A DNA stretch of 64,000 bases from Cupriavidus alkaliphilus. GTDB taxonomy: Bacteria; Pseudomonadota; Gammaproteobacteria; Burkholderiales; Burkholderiaceae. Location: NCBI RefSeq assembly GCF_900094595.1, contig NZ_FMAD01000001.1:682001-746000 (forward strand), given 5' to 3'. Shown here in pieces: positions 1 to 9,564 of the stretch (position 1 is its first letter; every line of letters begins with the position of its first letter). A model generated the notes under the pieces. The model saw only the letters and a program-made list of their open reading frames with translations. It did no database searches and had not been told where the DNA came from. The position numbers and the translations under genes were made by a program.

Positions 1-279
1 CGCGAGAAGCGCGGCACCGGGGTCTACCGCAATTTCGTGGCCGACACCATCGAGGCCTTCCTCGACGCCGGCGCGCAGCTGTACAACGAGGCCATCCTGC
101 TCACCGCCTACGGCAGCCTGCCCATCCGGGCCGGCAAGCAGTTCGCGGCCAGCCGGAAGCTGGGCAAGACGCACCAGAACGTGCTGGTGTTCGTGAAGGG
201 CGACTGGAAGCGGGCGGTGGCCGCATGCGGCGACGTGAACGTGTCGGACGACCTGTTTCCCGAGGCTGATGAAGAGTAG
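1..279 (+). CDS. Phage DNA modification methylase, C-terminal fragment
   Basis: The reading frame is open from the first base, so this is the last 92 residues of a longer protein cut by the window edge. The block GKTHQNVLVFVKGDWKRA, near the C-terminus, is the pattern seen at the end of phage N4/N6 DNA methylases that lie just upstream of terminase genes. The catalytic DPPY-type motif and the SAM site would be outside the window, so activity cannot be judged. Its position before the small and large terminase supports a phage modification enzyme that protects phage DNA from host restriction. An alternative is a ParB-methylase fusion. Confidence 0.6.
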   Translation, partial: REKRGTGVYRNFVADTIEAFLDAGAQLYNEAILLTAYGSLPIRAGKQFAASRKLGKTHQNVLVFVKGDWKRAVAACGDVNVSDDLFPEADEE

Positions 280-283
280 CGCC

Positions 284-865
284 CTACCTATGCAATTGTG
301 GCGGGTCCATCTTGATGACGCATCCCATCGGCTCCTTTGCCTCTTTCGATATGGATGTGTAGCCCCCTGAGACAGCCGAAACAAGCAGGCCGAAGCCGAG
401 GACGACGCTCCAGATCGCAATCCGACCCCACCAGTGCGTGTAGCGACTGAGATCGGATGACGGCAGTGCCAACTCCGTAGTGCTGCGACCGTTGATCGCT
501 GCCGCGAGCAAATCGGCCCTTCTGCGGCTTGCTTCGGCTGACGACAGGAACGTCCCGGCGCAAGCAATCAAGCAACCGACCAAGACCCCGAGTGCTCCTA
601 GCAGTTGTATCGGTGCGTGCTTCATGTAGCCAACGCTTGCAAATACCCCAACGGCTGCAAGTGAGGCGACTGCGAGAATCGCAATATGCTTGACCGATTC
701 CAGTATCCAGGTCGAGTGCTGGTTAGCTTCGAAGTACCACAGGGTGATTTGCTCATCCCTGCGTTTCGCATGAGCAGTATCGGCAGGGACCGGTGGCTTC
801 GGATCATGTGGCGCATCTTCGGCCCATTGCATGATGCTGCGAACAAGGGTCTTAATTAGTTTCAT
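284..865 (-). CDS. Predicted three-helix membrane protein (phage moron)
   Basis: A 193-residue protein encoded against the surrounding late genes. The ATG at 865 was chosen because the longer frame upstream of it runs antisense to the small terminase gene. Three hydrophobic segments lie near residues 60-80, 87-107 and 148-168; the N-terminal 55 residues and the loop around 110-147 are polar. No family is recognised. Its opposite orientation and its place between the methylase and terminase genes are typical of a moron expressed in the lysogen. Superinfection exclusion is a reasonable guess for a small membrane moron, but nothing in the sequence shows it. Confidence 0.6.
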   Translation of the reverse strand: MKLIKTLVRSIMQWAEDAPHDPKPPVPADTAHAKRRDEQITLWYFEANQHSTWILESVKHIAILAVASLAAVGVFASVGYMKHAPIQLLGALGVLVGCLIACAGTFLSSAEASRRRADLLAAAINGRSTTELALPSSDLSRYTHWWGRIAIWSVVLGFGLLVSAVSGGYTSISKEAKEPMGCVIKMDPPQLHR

Positions 866-956
866 GTTGGATCGCAACTCAGGTGACCGATGATTGACGG
901 CATTGGCACGCGGTTTCTGAACCCAACCTGCATGGGGTTCAACGGAGTGACGTTGT

Positions 957-1367
957 ATGGCAGGACGCAAACCATTCCAGCCGACCGACGAAGACCGCCG
1001 CGTGGTCACGTCGCTCGCGGGCTTCGGCGCGCCGCATGAGTACATCGCCAGCCAGGTGATCAACCCGCAGACCGGCAAGCCGCTGACGGCCAAGACGCTG
1101 CGGGCGCATTTCCGCGCCGAGCTGGACAACGCGAGGGACAAGACAAACGCCCTGGTGGCGCAGGCCCTGTTCAAGCAAGCCACCGGCACCGGCAAGGGCG
1201 CTGTGCCAGCCGCCATCTTCTGGATGAAGGTGCGGGCGGGTTGGAAAGAGCCGGCCCAAGGGATTGAGCTGACAGGCAAGGACGGCGGCCCGGTCGAGCA
1301 ACGAACCACCGTCGTCGATGAAAAACAGGTCGCAGCCGCCGTCGCCAAGCTCGAGGACGAGTATTGA
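957..1367 (+). CDS. Putative terminase small subunit / HTH protein
   Basis: A 136-residue protein directly upstream of the large terminase gene and overlapping it by 50 bases. Residues 28-56 ([12 protein letters not shown], then [11 protein letters not shown]) look like a helix-turn-helix with the recognition helix second, as in small terminases that bind the packaging site. The C-terminal half is acidic and could contact the large subunit. The call rests mainly on position and the HTH-like segment. An unrelated DNA-binding protein is possible. Confidence 0.6.
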   Translation: MAGRKPFQPTDEDRRVVTSLAGFGAPHEYIASQVINPQTGKPLTAKTLRAHFRAELDNARDKTNALVAQALFKQATGTGKGAVPAAIFWMKVRAGWKEPAQGIELTGKDGGPVEQRTTVVDEKQVAAAVAKLEDEY

Positions 1368-2868
1368 CCCTGCCATCGAGCGGGCCGTCCTGAAGGCGAA
1401 GTGCGAGCGCGACCACCTGTTCTTCAGCCGGTACTTCTTCAAGCACCGCCAGGGCATCAAGTTCCGCGTCAACTGGCACCACGTGCTGATCGCGGACACG
1501 GTGCAGCGTGTCATCGATGGCGAGCTCAAGAACGTTGTCATCAACGTGCCGCCGGGCTCGTCGAAGACCGAGCTAGTAGCGATCAACCTGATCGCGCGGG
1601 GCTTGGCGGTGAACCCGCGCGCGCGGTTCCTGCACATCTCGTACTCGGATGACTTGGCCCTGCTGAACAGCGAGACGGCGCGCGAGATCGTCCAGTCGGA
1701 CGAGTTCCAGGCGCTGTGGCCGCTGACCATCGCGCCGGACGCGAAGTCGAAGAAGCGGTGGAACGTCATCGCCGACGGCAAGAAGGCTGGCGGCGTGTAC
1801 GCGGTGTCCCTGGGCGGACAGATCACTGGCTTCCGCGCGGGCCACATGACCGATGGCTGGCAGGGCGCCATCATCATCGACGACCCGCTGAAGGTCGAGG
1901 ACGCGTACAGCAAGCCGAACCGCGACAAGGCGAACCGCAAGCTGCTGTCCACGGTGAAAAGCCGGAAGGCCAACCCGGACACGCCGATCATCGTGATCAT
2001 GCAGCGGCTGGCCGAGGAAGACCCGACGGGCTTCATCAAGGCCGGCAAGGTGCCGGGCGACTGGGAATTCATCGAGATCCCGGCGCTGATCACCGACGAA
2101 TACGTCGAAGCGCTGCCCGAGCGCGTGTGCGACCTGGTCGAACACGGCGAGCAGGACGAGGAAGGCCGGTACAGCTACTGGCCTTACAAGGAACCGCTCG
2201 ACGACCTGCTGGCCAGCGAGAAAGCTGACCGGTACGTGTTCAGCGGGCAGTATATGCAGCGCCCCAGTCCGCTGGGTGGCGGGATCATCCGCAGTGCCAA
2301 CTTCGGTCGGTACACGGTGGTGCCCGAGCTGCACAAGCGCGTCATCTACGCCGACACGGCGCAGAAGACTGCCGAGCGCAACGACTACAGCGTGCTGCAG
2401 TGCTGGGGGCACGGGAAGAACGGCCGCATCTACCTGCTGGACCAGATCCGGGGGAAGTGGCCGGCGCCCGAGCTGCGGCAGAAGGCCATCGACTTCTGGA
2501 ACAAGCATCTGCCGTATGACTTTCACTTCGGCGCGGCGCTGGTGAAGATGCGCGTCGAGGACAAGGCCAGCGGCACAGGCCTGATCCAAGACATCCAGGC
2601 GTCGGGGACCATCCCCGTCGAGGGAATCGAGCGGCACCGCGACAAGCTGGTGCGCGTCATGGACGTGGTCAGCTATATCGATGCCGGTCTGGTGATGATT
2701 CCCGAGGCGGCCGAGTGGGTCAGCGATTTCACGCAGGAATGCGACGCCTTCACCCCTGACGACACGCACGCGCACGACGATCAGATCGACCCGATGGTCG
2801 ACGCGATCAATGACATGCTGGCCGGCGGCCGGTCGCTGGACATCTGGACCAAACTCGGACAGCAATGA
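1318..2868 (+). CDS. Phage terminase large subunit
   Basis: The 516-residue ATPase-nuclease motor that packages DNA into the prohead. The Walker A-like PPGSSKT lies at about 78-84 and the Walker B AIIIDDP at about 184-190. The nuclease half starts near RVIYADTAQ (D346) and ends with the acidic HDDQID near 486-491, matching RNase H-like terminase nucleases. The length is normal for the family. The start at 1318 lies inside the preceding gene and has no clear ribosome site, so the true start may differ by a few codons. It ends in an ATGA overlap with the portal gene. Confidence 0.93.
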   Translation: MKNRSQPPSPSSRTSIDPAIERAVLKAKCERDHLFFSRYFFKHRQGIKFRVNWHHVLIADTVQRVIDGELKNVVINVPPGSSKTELVAINLIARGLAVNPRARFLHISYSDDLALLNSETAREIVQSDEFQALWPLTIAPDAKSKKRWNVIADGKKAGGVYAVSLGGQITGFRAGHMTDGWQGAIIIDDPLKVEDAYSKPNRDKANRKLLSTVKSRKANPDTPIIVIMQRLAEEDPTGFIKAGKVPGDWEFIEIPALITDEYVEALPERVCDLVEHGEQDEEGRYSYWPYKEPLDDLLASEKADRYVFSGQYMQRPSPLGGGIIRSANFGRYTVVPELHKRVIYADTAQKTAERNDYSVLQCWGHGKNGRIYLLDQIRGKWPAPELRQKAIDFWNKHLPYDFHFGAALVKMRVEDKASGTGLIQDIQASGTIPVEGIERHRDKLVRVMDVVSYIDAGLVMIPEAAEWVSDFTQECDAFTPDDTHAHDDQIDPMVDAINDMLAGGRSLDIWTKLGQQ

Positions 2869-4424
2869 ACCGTAACCAACGCAAAGCGCTACAACGGGCG
2901 CACAAGGCCAACGTGGCCGCGTCCGCGAACGCCAAGCGCTGGATGAGCGGCGACAGCTTCCAGAACTTCGAGGCGCGCGTCGGCCTGGGTACGAACAACC
3001 AGGCCAGCCAGTACAGCTACGGCTTCGACTTCATCAGCCGCAACCGCGTGCAGCTGGAGGCGATGTACCGGTCCAGCTGGGTGGTGGGCCAGGCGGTCGA
3101 CGTGGTGGCCGAGGACATGACCCGCGCGGGCGTGGATCTTGACGCCGACATGGATCCGGCCGACCGGGACAAGCTGACGGCCGGCTTCGAGCGCATGGCG
3201 CTGTGGGACCGGATCAACGACACGATCAAGTGGGGCCGGCTGTACGGCGGCGCCCTCGCGGTGATGTTGATCGACGGGCAGGACTCTGCGACGCCGCTGC
3301 GGCCGGATACGGTCACCCGAGACCAGTTCAAGGGGCTGTTCGTGCTGGACCGCTGGCTGGTGCAGCCGTCCCTGAATGACCTGGTCACGGAGATGGGCCC
3401 GGACATGGGCATGCCGCGGTTCTACGACGTGGTCGACGACAGCATTGCCCTGCGGCGCCAGCGCATTCACTACAGCCGGGTGCTGCGGATCGACGGCGTC
3501 GAGCTGCCGTATTGGCAAAAGATCAGCGAGAACCTGTGGGGGCAGTCGGTGATCGAGCGGCTGATCGACCGCCTGGTGGCGTTCGACAGCACCACCGTCG
3601 GCGCGGCGCAGCTCGTCTACAAGGCACACCTGCGCACGTACAAGGTGGAGAAGCTGCGCGAGGTGATTGCCATGGGCGGGCCGGCGCTGGAAGCGCTGGT
3701 GAAGAACGTCGATTTCATTCGCCGGTACCAGTCGAATGAAGGCCTGACCTTGATCGACGCCGCAGACGATATGCAGGTCGACACCTACCAGTTCTCCGGC
3801 CTGGACAACGTGCTGATGCAGTTCGGCCAGCAGCTGTCCGGGGCGCTGCAGATCCCGCTGGTGCGCCTGTTCGGGCAGTCGCCGGCCGGTCTGAACAGCA
3901 GCGGCGAGTCCGACCTGCGGACGTACTACGACAACATCAAGCAGCAGCAGGAACGCCGGCTGCGCGCGCCGCTGACGCGGCTGTTCGAAGTGCTGGTTCG
4001 GTCCGAACTGGGCAAGGCGCCACCGGAAGGCTTCGCCTACCAGTTCACGTCGCTCTGGCAGCTATCCGACACCGAGAAGGCCAACAACGCCAAGACGGTG
4101 ACCGAAGCAGTCACGACGGCGCTGGATGCCGGCCTTATCGACACGGCCACCGGCATGAAGGAACTGCGAGCGTCCAGCCACGCGACCGGCATCTTCACCA
4201 GCATCACCGACGAGCAGATCACGGAAGCGGAGAACGCGCCGCCGCCCGAACCGGAGTTGAGCCTTGACCCTGACAACCGACCGCAAGAAGGGCCGGAAGA
4301 ACCCGGTCAAGCTCGCCGGGCCGGAAAGGCAGTACAGGACGCAGCTCCGACAGGTCGCGCAGCAGGTGGGCGCGTTGGTCAATGGCTTTCCGCCTGGCGA
4401 TCCCGCCGCGGCGCCGACGATTGA
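2865..4424 (+). CDS. Phage portal protein, DUF1073 family
   Basis: A 519-residue portal that would form the dodecameric ring at the capsid vertex through which DNA passes. The core stretch with [28 protein letters not shown] and [17 protein letters not shown] is characteristic of DUF1073 portals. It starts in an ATGA overlap with the terminase. The last 53 residues are proline-, glycine- and arginine-rich and are read from DNA that also encodes the start of the next gene in another frame, so the tail is probably weakly constrained. Some databases attach an anti-CBASS Acb1 name to this family; no Acb1 phosphodiesterase domain is visible here. Confidence 0.9.
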   Translation: MNRNQRKALQRAHKANVAASANAKRWMSGDSFQNFEARVGLGTNNQASQYSYGFDFISRNRVQLEAMYRSSWVVGQAVDVVAEDMTRAGVDLDADMDPADRDKLTAGFERMALWDRINDTIKWGRLYGGALAVMLIDGQDSATPLRPDTVTRDQFKGLFVLDRWLVQPSLNDLVTEMGPDMGMPRFYDVVDDSIALRRQRIHYSRVLRIDGVELPYWQKISENLWGQSVIERLIDRLVAFDSTTVGAAQLVYKAHLRTYKVEKLREVIAMGGPALEALVKNVDFIRRYQSNEGLTLIDAADDMQVDTYQFSGLDNVLMQFGQQLSGALQIPLVRLFGQSPAGLNSSGESDLRTYYDNIKQQQERRLRAPLTRLFEVLVRSELGKAPPEGFAYQFTSLWQLSDTEKANNAKTVTEAVTTALDAGLIDTATGMKELRASSHATGIFTSITDEQITEAENAPPPEPELSLDPDNRPQEGPEEPGQARRAGKAVQDAAPTGRAAGGRVGQWLSAWRSRRGADD

Positions 4425-5007
4425 GCAGCTGTTGCGCCGGTACGCCGAGGCCCTGACACCCTGGGCTGAGGCGACAGCGGCGCGCATGCTTTCCGACGTC
4501 AACCGACGCGACGAGGCGGCGTGGATGGAACAGGCCAAGGAGATGTCCCGCGCGCTGCGGCTGGAGATCCGGACGGCGCCCACCGGCGCCACCATGCGCG
4601 CGCTGATGGCCGAGCAGGTCGGGCTGATCAAGTCGCTCCCGCTGGATGCTGCAGAGCGCGTGCACCGCCTGACGATCGAGGGGCTGGAAGACAGCACCCG
4701 CGCGTCGGAGATCTCGAAGGCCATCCAGGCGTCCGGCGACGTGGCGAAGAGCCGCGCCGACCTGATCGCCCGGACGGAGGTGGCGCGCACCGCGTCGACG
4801 CTGACCGAGGCCCGCGCGCTGCATGTCGGCTCGCCGGGCTACTTCTGGCGAACGTCTGGCGACACGGACGTTCGCGACTCGCACCGCAAGATGAACGGCC
4901 AGTTCGTGGCGTGGGACGACCCGCCGACGCTGGACGGCATGACCGGGCACGCCGGGCAGTTTCCCAACTGCCGGTGCTACCCCGAACCTGTGATTCCCGA
5001 GGACTGA
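4264..5007 (+). CDS. Phage minor head protein (SPP1 gp7 / MuF-like)
   Basis: A 247-residue minor capsid morphogenesis protein. The C-terminal third carries the family hallmarks: IARTEVARTAS, then the DTDVRDSHRKMNG block, then a final cysteine-containing FPNCRCYPEP. These proteins sit inside the capsid near the portal and are often injected with DNA. The start is a TTG at 4264, preceded by GGAG at 4253-4256 with seven bases of spacing, which decides the start. The first 161 bases overlap the portal gene in another frame. The stop is one base from the next ATG. Confidence 0.85.
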   Translation: MTLTTDRKKGRKNPVKLAGPERQYRTQLRQVAQQVGALVNGFPPGDPAAAPTIEQLLRRYAEALTPWAEATAARMLSDVNRRDEAAWMEQAKEMSRALRLEIRTAPTGATMRALMAEQVGLIKSLPLDAAERVHRLTIEGLEDSTRASEISKAIQASGDVAKSRADLIARTEVARTASTLTEARALHVGSPGYFWRTSGDTDVRDSHRKMNGQFVAWDDPPTLDGMTGHAGQFPNCRCYPEPVIPED

Positions 5008-5008
5008 G

Positions 5009-6298
5009 ATGCGCTTCTACACCGTGCAGAAGCTGGGCCCGAAGCGCTCGCTGACGCCCGAGGGCTTCCTGCTGTGCGAGGAAGTGCCCGTCGCGCGCAC
5101 CGGCGAGATGCTATACGGCCCGGGCGAAGTGCCCGTTGAGCCCGGCCCGGATGGGCTGATCCGCATCAGCCGGACACCGGAAGAGGTGTTCCGCGATGCG
5201 ACCCTGGCCAGTTGCGTTGGCAAGCCCGTGACCCTCGACCACCCCGAGGATTTCGTTACGCCCGCCAATTTCTCGGCGCTCGGCAAGGGGGCGATGCTCA
5301 ATCTTCGGCGCGGAACTGGCATTGCCGATGACCTGCTGATCGCCGATCTGCTGGTGACAGACCAGGCCGCAATCGACGCCATCCAGAAGGACAGCATCGA
5401 AGAGGTCAGCCTCGGCTATGAGGCCGACTACGAACAGGTATCACCCGGCCGCGGGGTACAGCGGAACATCGTTGTCAACCACGTAGCCCTCGTCGAGCGC
5501 GGCCGGTGCGGCCCGCGCTGCGCGATTGGCGATAAGGAACCCCAAATGGCAAAGAAGAAGCCCACTTTCCTCGACAAACTCCGCGCCCTGATGAAGGACG
5601 CAGAGTCCGAGATGGAAGAAGAGAAGAAGACCGGCGACGAAGCGCCGGACGACGAGGACGAGGATGACGATCCACCGGCGAAGACCGGCGACGCTCAATC
5701 CGTCCTGCTCAAGAAGATCCTGAAGCGCATGGACGCCCAGGATGCCGCCATCGCCGCGCTGGGCCAGCGCCGCGCCAAGGACTCGGGGAAGGAAAAGACC
5801 GACGACGAGGACGAGGAAGACCCGGAAAAGAAGAAGACCGGGGACGACGGCGACCTGACCGAAGCCGAGACCGCCGGCAAGCTGAACCAGTCCGAGGTCG
5901 ACCTGTACACCGGCGACGCCGCGGCCAGCATCCCGTCGCGCGCCGAGATCCTGGCGCCCGGCATCAAGCTGCCCACCCTGGACGCCAAGATGGCGACGGC
6001 CGACCGCGCTGCCGCGCTGTGCAAGTGCCAGCGCAAGGCCCTGGACCTGGCCTACCAAACCGACGCCGGAAAGAAGGCCATCGGCCCGTTCCTGGGCGGC
6101 CTGACGGCTGACTTCGAGAAGCTGCCGGCCGCGCTGGTGCATGCGGCGTTCATGGGCGCCAGCGAGCTGGTGAAGGCCCAGAACAATGCCGGCAACAGCC
6201 GCAGCGCCGCGCCGACGCGCGACTTCGGCAAGGCCCGCACCGTGGCCGACATCAACGCCGCCAACCGCAAGTACTGGGCCGACCGGTCCGCCAACTAA
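5009..6298 (+). CDS. DUF2213 head maturation protease / scaffold
   Basis: A 429-residue protein with two parts. Residues 1-175 form a DUF2213-type domain (TLASCVGKPVTLDHPEDFV, then EEVSLGYEADYE and NHVALVERGRCG), the arrangement of prohead proteases whose His and Ser residues cleave scaffold and capsid. Residues 185-290 are extremely charged and low in complexity (runs of Asp, Glu and Lys), as in an internal scaffold. The remainder is a helical C-terminal region. It probably acts during prohead assembly and removes itself by cleavage. It begins one base after the minor head gene and precedes the cement and capsid genes. Confidence 0.8.
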   Translation: MRFYTVQKLGPKRSLTPEGFLLCEEVPVARTGEMLYGPGEVPVEPGPDGLIRISRTPEEVFRDATLASCVGKPVTLDHPEDFVTPANFSALGKGAMLNLRRGTGIADDLLIADLLVTDQAAIDAIQKDSIEEVSLGYEADYEQVSPGRGVQRNIVVNHVALVERGRCGPRCAIGDKEPQMAKKKPTFLDKLRALMKDAESEMEEEKKTGDEAPDDEDEDDDPPAKTGDAQSVLLKKILKRMDAQDAAIAALGQRRAKDSGKEKTDDEDEEDPEKKKTGDDGDLTEAETAGKLNQSEVDLYTGDAAASIPSRAEILAPGIKLPTLDAKMATADRAAALCKCQRKALDLAYQTDAGKKAIGPFLGGLTADFEKLPAALVHAAFMGASELVKAQNNAGNSRSAAPTRDFGKARTVADINAANRKYWADRSAN

Positions 6299-6310
6299 GG
6301 AGTCCCGAAC

Positions 6311-6805
6311 ATGGGCAACGCAATCCTGTATCGCATGGCCTCGGGCATCCCGGGCGACATCTCGCGCCAGTCGCAGGCGACCGTCGAGGCGCAGATCCTG
6401 AACTCGGCCCTGCCGTTCCCGGGCTATGGCCTGTTCGGCAAGATCGCCGCCGGCAAGTTTGTGCCGATCGCCGGCGGCGACACCGCGGCGGCGGTCTACG
6501 GCCTGCTGGTGCGCCCGTACCCGACCACCGGCGGCGCCGGCTCGGAACCGCTGTGTACGGCCACGCCGCCCACCACCGGCATCGCGGACGTCCTGCGCCG
6601 CGGCTACATGACCGTCAAGAACAACGCCGGCACGCCCGCCATCGGCGGCCCCGTGTATGTCCGCGTGGCCACGCCCGCCGCCGGCAAGCCGATCGGCGGG
6701 ATCGAGGCGGCCGCTGACGGCGCCAACACCATTGCGGTGACCGGCGCCACGTTCATGAACGCCGGCGACGCCAACGGCAACGTCGAAATCGCCTACAACA
6801 TCTAA
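6311..6805 (+). CDS. Capsid cement / decoration protein
   Basis: A 164-residue protein rich in Gly, Ala, Thr and Pro with predicted beta structure. It lies between the protease/scaffold and the major capsid gene, the usual place of the gp24-like structural cement protein. The stretch RRGYMTVKNNAGTPAIGGPV resembles the beta-rich core of those stabilisers, which bind the outside of expanded capsids. No catalytic residues are expected. The start follows an AAGGAG-type ribosome site at about 6297-6302. Confidence 0.75.
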   Translation: MGNAILYRMASGIPGDISRQSQATVEAQILNSALPFPGYGLFGKIAAGKFVPIAGGDTAAAVYGLLVRPYPTTGGAGSEPLCTATPPTTGIADVLRRGYMTVKNNAGTPAIGGPVYVRVATPAAGKPIGGIEAAADGANTIAVTGATFMNAGDANGNVEIAYNI

Positions 6806-6818
6806 GGGGTCACCCAGA

Positions 6819-7856
6819 ATGAGCAAAATCATCGTTCCGCGCATGGCAGCGGCGGCCGCGATCGCCATGGTCAACGCCCCTGCGGTCATCCGCGCCCGCA
6901 CGCGCGACAACATGCTGACGTTCGACAGCCGCACGATCGACAGCGCCGGCGCCTTCCTGATCGGCGAGCTCGAGCGCCTGGACCAGACGCTGCACGGCCC
7001 GCTGGCCTCGGTCACCTGGTCGCGCGACATCGACCTGCGCGAGGACGTCTCGATCGCCGACGAAACCTCGTCGTTCACCAACTCCAGCTTCGCGGCCGCC
7101 GGCGGCGCCTCGCCGAACGGCAAGTCGTGGATCGGAAAGGACGCCTCGGCCATCGCCGGCATCGCTCTGGACATCGGCAAGACGGCGAACCCGCTGACCC
7201 TGTGGGGCATGCAGATCGGCTGGACCATCCCCGAGCTGGAAAGCGCCCAGAAGCTGGGCCGCCCGGTGGACCAGCAGAAGTTCGCCGGCATGCAGCTGAA
7301 GCACAACATGGACGTCGACGAGCAGGTCTACATCGGCGACACCGTGCTGGGCGTGACCGGCCTGGTGAACAACGCCGCGGTGACCAACCTGTCTAACGCC
7401 GTCACTGGCAACTGGAATACCGCAACGGCTGACCAGATCGTCGCGGACATCAACGAGCTGCTGACGAGCGTCTGGACTGCCTCGGCCTACGCCTACTGTC
7501 CGGCGGAGCTGCGCCTGCCGCCGGCCAAGTTCGGCATCCTGGTCAGCCGCAAGGTCAGCGACGCCGGCAACATCAGCGTGCTCGAGTACGTGAAGCAGAA
7601 CACGATCTCGAACTCGATCAACGGCCGGCCGCTGAACATCCAGCCGCTGAAGTGGCTGTTCCAGCGCGGCACGGCGAACGCTGACCGCATGATGGCGTAC
7701 ACCAAGGAACAGGACAAAGTCCGCTTCCCGATGGTGCCGCTGCAGCGCACGCCGCTCGAGTACCGCGATATCCGCCAGCTCACCACCTACTTTGGCCGCC
7801 TGGGCGTGGTCGAGGTGGTGTATCCCGAGCTCATCGGCTACCGCGACGGCATCTGA
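6819..7856 (+). CDS. Major capsid protein (DUF2184 family)
   Basis: A 345-residue capsid subunit. The length, the position after the cement gene and the DUF2184-like segments (SLGRPV-type linker KLGRPVDQQKF, DEQVYIGDTVLGVTGLVN and the C-terminal PLEYRDIRQLTTYFGRLGVV) point to the HK97-fold capsid protein used by this contractile-tail phage type. The N-terminus is hydrophobic and may be processed by the upstream DUF2213 protease; no cleavage site can be assigned. Many subunits form the icosahedral shell. Confidence 0.88.
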   Translation: MSKIIVPRMAAAAAIAMVNAPAVIRARTRDNMLTFDSRTIDSAGAFLIGELERLDQTLHGPLASVTWSRDIDLREDVSIADETSSFTNSSFAAAGGASPNGKSWIGKDASAIAGIALDIGKTANPLTLWGMQIGWTIPELESAQKLGRPVDQQKFAGMQLKHNMDVDEQVYIGDTVLGVTGLVNNAAVTNLSNAVTGNWNTATADQIVADINELLTSVWTASAYAYCPAELRLPPAKFGILVSRKVSDAGNISVLEYVKQNTISNSINGRPLNIQPLKWLFQRGTANADRMMAYTKEQDKVRFPMVPLQRTPLEYRDIRQLTTYFGRLGVVEVVYPELIGYRDGI

Positions 7857-7869
7857 AGGGGAGAGCGAC

Positions 7870-8256
7870 ATGCCGAAGATCTACGTCAAGAAGGGCTTCA
7901 CGCTCCAGCACGAAGGCGAGAAGCACGAGTTCGCTGTGGGCAACCACGACGTGCCGGCTGCGATTGCCGCGCACTGGTTCGTGAAGGCGCACACCGGCGA
8001 CGAACCGGCGGCTGGTAGCGAAGCTGAGCAGGGCGACATGGCCGAGCAACGCGCCGCGCTCGAATCGGCCGCCCAGTTGCTGGAGGGACGGGCCGAGCAG
8101 CTGCGGCAGCTGCAGGACCAGTTGGCCCAGCGTCAGGAGGCCATCGCCGAGCGCGACGCCGAGCTGGCCAAGCGCGAGGCCGCAGTGGCGGAACGCGAGC
8201 AGGCCGCCGACAAGGCAGCAGCCGACGCGGCCAAAGCGGCGAAGCAGTCGAAATGA
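7870..8256 (+). CDS. STY1053-like phage protein with coiled coil
   Basis: A 128-residue protein. The ATG at 7870 was chosen because GGGGAGAG lies just upstream and the frame before it is antisense-like. Residues 1-37 (MPKIYVKKGFTLQHEGEKH, then AAHWFVKAH) match the short N-terminal motif of STY1053-type phage proteins. Residues 50-128 are a long Ala/Glu/Gln/Arg coiled coil with heptad-like spacing. It follows the capsid gene and precedes the connector genes, so a head-completion or chaperone role is likely, but its exact function is unknown. Confidence 0.75.
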   Translation: MPKIYVKKGFTLQHEGEKHEFAVGNHDVPAAIAAHWFVKAHTGDEPAAGSEAEQGDMAEQRAALESAAQLLEGRAEQLRQLQDQLAQRQEAIAERDAELAKREAAVAEREQAADKAAADAAKAAKQSK

Positions 8257-8295
8257 GGGGTATGATGCCTCGCAAGGGGCATCACCCATCCGCCT

Positions 8296-8679
8296 ATGAC
8301 ACCCAGCCAGTTCCGACAGGACTTTCCCGAGTTCGCCGACACGACGAAGTATCCCGACGCCACGGTGCAGTTCTGGCTGACGGTGTCGGCATCGCTCGTC
8401 AACGAGTGCCGCTGGGGCGTTCTGACCGATCAGGGCATCGAGCTTTGCACGGCCCACCACCTGGTGCTGGCCGCCCGCGACCAGCAGGCCGCAAGCGTTG
8501 GCGGCATCCCGGGCCAGATGACCGGCCCGCTGTCTTCCAAGGCCGTCGACAAGGTCAGCGCCAGCTACGACACCGGCGCGGCGACCATCGACGACGGCGG
8601 ATTCTGGAACCTGACCACCTACGGCGTGCGGTACCTCACCCTCGCCAAGATGATGGGCGCCGGCGGCATCCAGCTGTAG
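8296..8679 (+). CDS. Head-tail connector, DUF4054 family
   Basis: A 127-residue protein beginning MTPSQFRQDFPEFAD, the typical opening of DUF4054 and gp6-like head-tail adaptors. The conserved HHLVLAARDQQAA helix and the C-terminal FWNLTTYGVRYLTLAKMMG helix fit an all-helical adaptor ring that binds beneath the portal. It is the first of four small connector genes in a row (8296-10155), all co-directional and closely spaced. Confidence 0.78.
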   Translation: MTPSQFRQDFPEFADTTKYPDATVQFWLTVSASLVNECRWGVLTDQGIELCTAHHLVLAARDQQAASVGGIPGQMTGPLSSKAVDKVSASYDTGAATIDDGGFWNLTTYGVRYLTLAKMMGAGGIQL

Positions 8680-8704
8680 CGCAGCCGCCCATCGGGAGAT
8701 CCCC

Positions 8705-9184
8705 ATGGGCGTCATGAAAGTGGACCGACTGAAGGAAGTCCTGCAGTCGATCAACGGCCTGGTGCAGAGGGAAGTGCTGGTCGGCATTCCCGACAGCGCG
8801 CCCGAGCGCAAGGACGACGAGCCGATCGGCAATGCCGCCATCGGCTACATCCAGGAGACCGGTTCTCCGGTCAACAACCTTCCCCCGCGACCGTTCCTGG
8901 TGCCCGGCGTCGCCACGGCAGAGGGAAAGGTGTCGCCGCAGCTGCAGAAGGCCGTCGAGTCTGCACTGGACGGCGACCTGGCCGGCGCTGAGCGCCGCAT
9001 GGGCGCCGCGGGCCTGACCGCGCAGAACTCGGTGCGCGCGCGGATCAACAGCGGCATCGACCCGGCGCTGAAGGATTCCACGCTTGCCAACCGCCGGCGG
9101 CGCGGCCGCACCGGCACGGTGCCGCTGATCGACACCGGCCAGCTGCGCAACGCGATCACCTACGTGATCCGAAAAAGGAAGTAG
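8705..9184 (+). CDS. Head-tail joining / virion morphogenesis protein
   Basis: A 159-residue protein of the HK97 gp10 and phage virion-morphogenesis type. The diagnostic block is GYIQETGSPVNN followed by PPRPFLVPGV, and the C-terminal PLIDTGQLRNAITYVI is the matching family signature. Such proteins complete the head-tail interface. A second in-frame ATG at 8714 is possible; the first was kept because GGGAGA lies eight bases upstream of it. Confidence 0.78.
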   Translation: MGVMKVDRLKEVLQSINGLVQREVLVGIPDSAPERKDDEPIGNAAIGYIQETGSPVNNLPPRPFLVPGVATAEGKVSPQLQKAVESALDGDLAGAERRMGAAGLTAQNSVRARINSGIDPALKDSTLANRRRRGRTGTVPLIDTGQLRNAITYVIRKRK

Positions 9185-9187
9185 GCC

Positions 9188-9559
9188 ATGGCGCTACTCG
9201 ACGTCACCGACGTCCTGCTGGACCCGGATTTCATGGACACCGGTCTGGTGTGCAACCGGATGACGCAGGCGGTGGACAGCCACGGCCGCGCGACGAACAC
9301 GGTCACCGCCACACCGTTCGCCGCGGTGGTGACCAGTGACAAGGGCGACATCCTGCACCGCAACGCTGACGGCAGCCGGATCATCGGCTCCATCACCGTT
9401 CACACGCCGTTCCGGCTCTCGGACGGCAGCACCGGCCAGGACGCGGACGAGATCGTCTGGCAGGGACGGACCTACACCGTGGTCAACGTCAACGACTACA
9501 GCCACTTTGGTCGCGGCTTCGTCTGCGCCACCTGTGACCTGAAACCGCTTTCTGGGTAA
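9188..9559 (+). CDS. Phage head-tail completion protein, small beta-rich
   Basis: A 123-residue co-directional gene between two connector genes, with three bases separating it from the upstream stop. The sequence is beta-rich and ends GRGFVCATCDLKPLSG; the central ADEIVWQGRTYTVVNVNDY resembles proteins that form a stopper or joining ring in contractile-tail phages. No named domain is certain. The role is inferred from gene order. Confidence 0.6.
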   Translation: MALLDVTDVLLDPDFMDTGLVCNRMTQAVDSHGRATNTVTATPFAAVVTSDKGDILHRNADGSRIIGSITVHTPFRLSDGSTGQDADEIVWQGRTYTVVNVNDYSHFGRGFVCATCDLKPLSG

Positions 9560-9564
9560 TCCAC

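Noticed and set aside
2865-4424. Portal as an anti-CBASS (Acb1) protein
   Set aside because: The name is inherited from a domain family containing portal-Acb1 fusions; no phosphodiesterase motifs or extra C-terminal domain are present.
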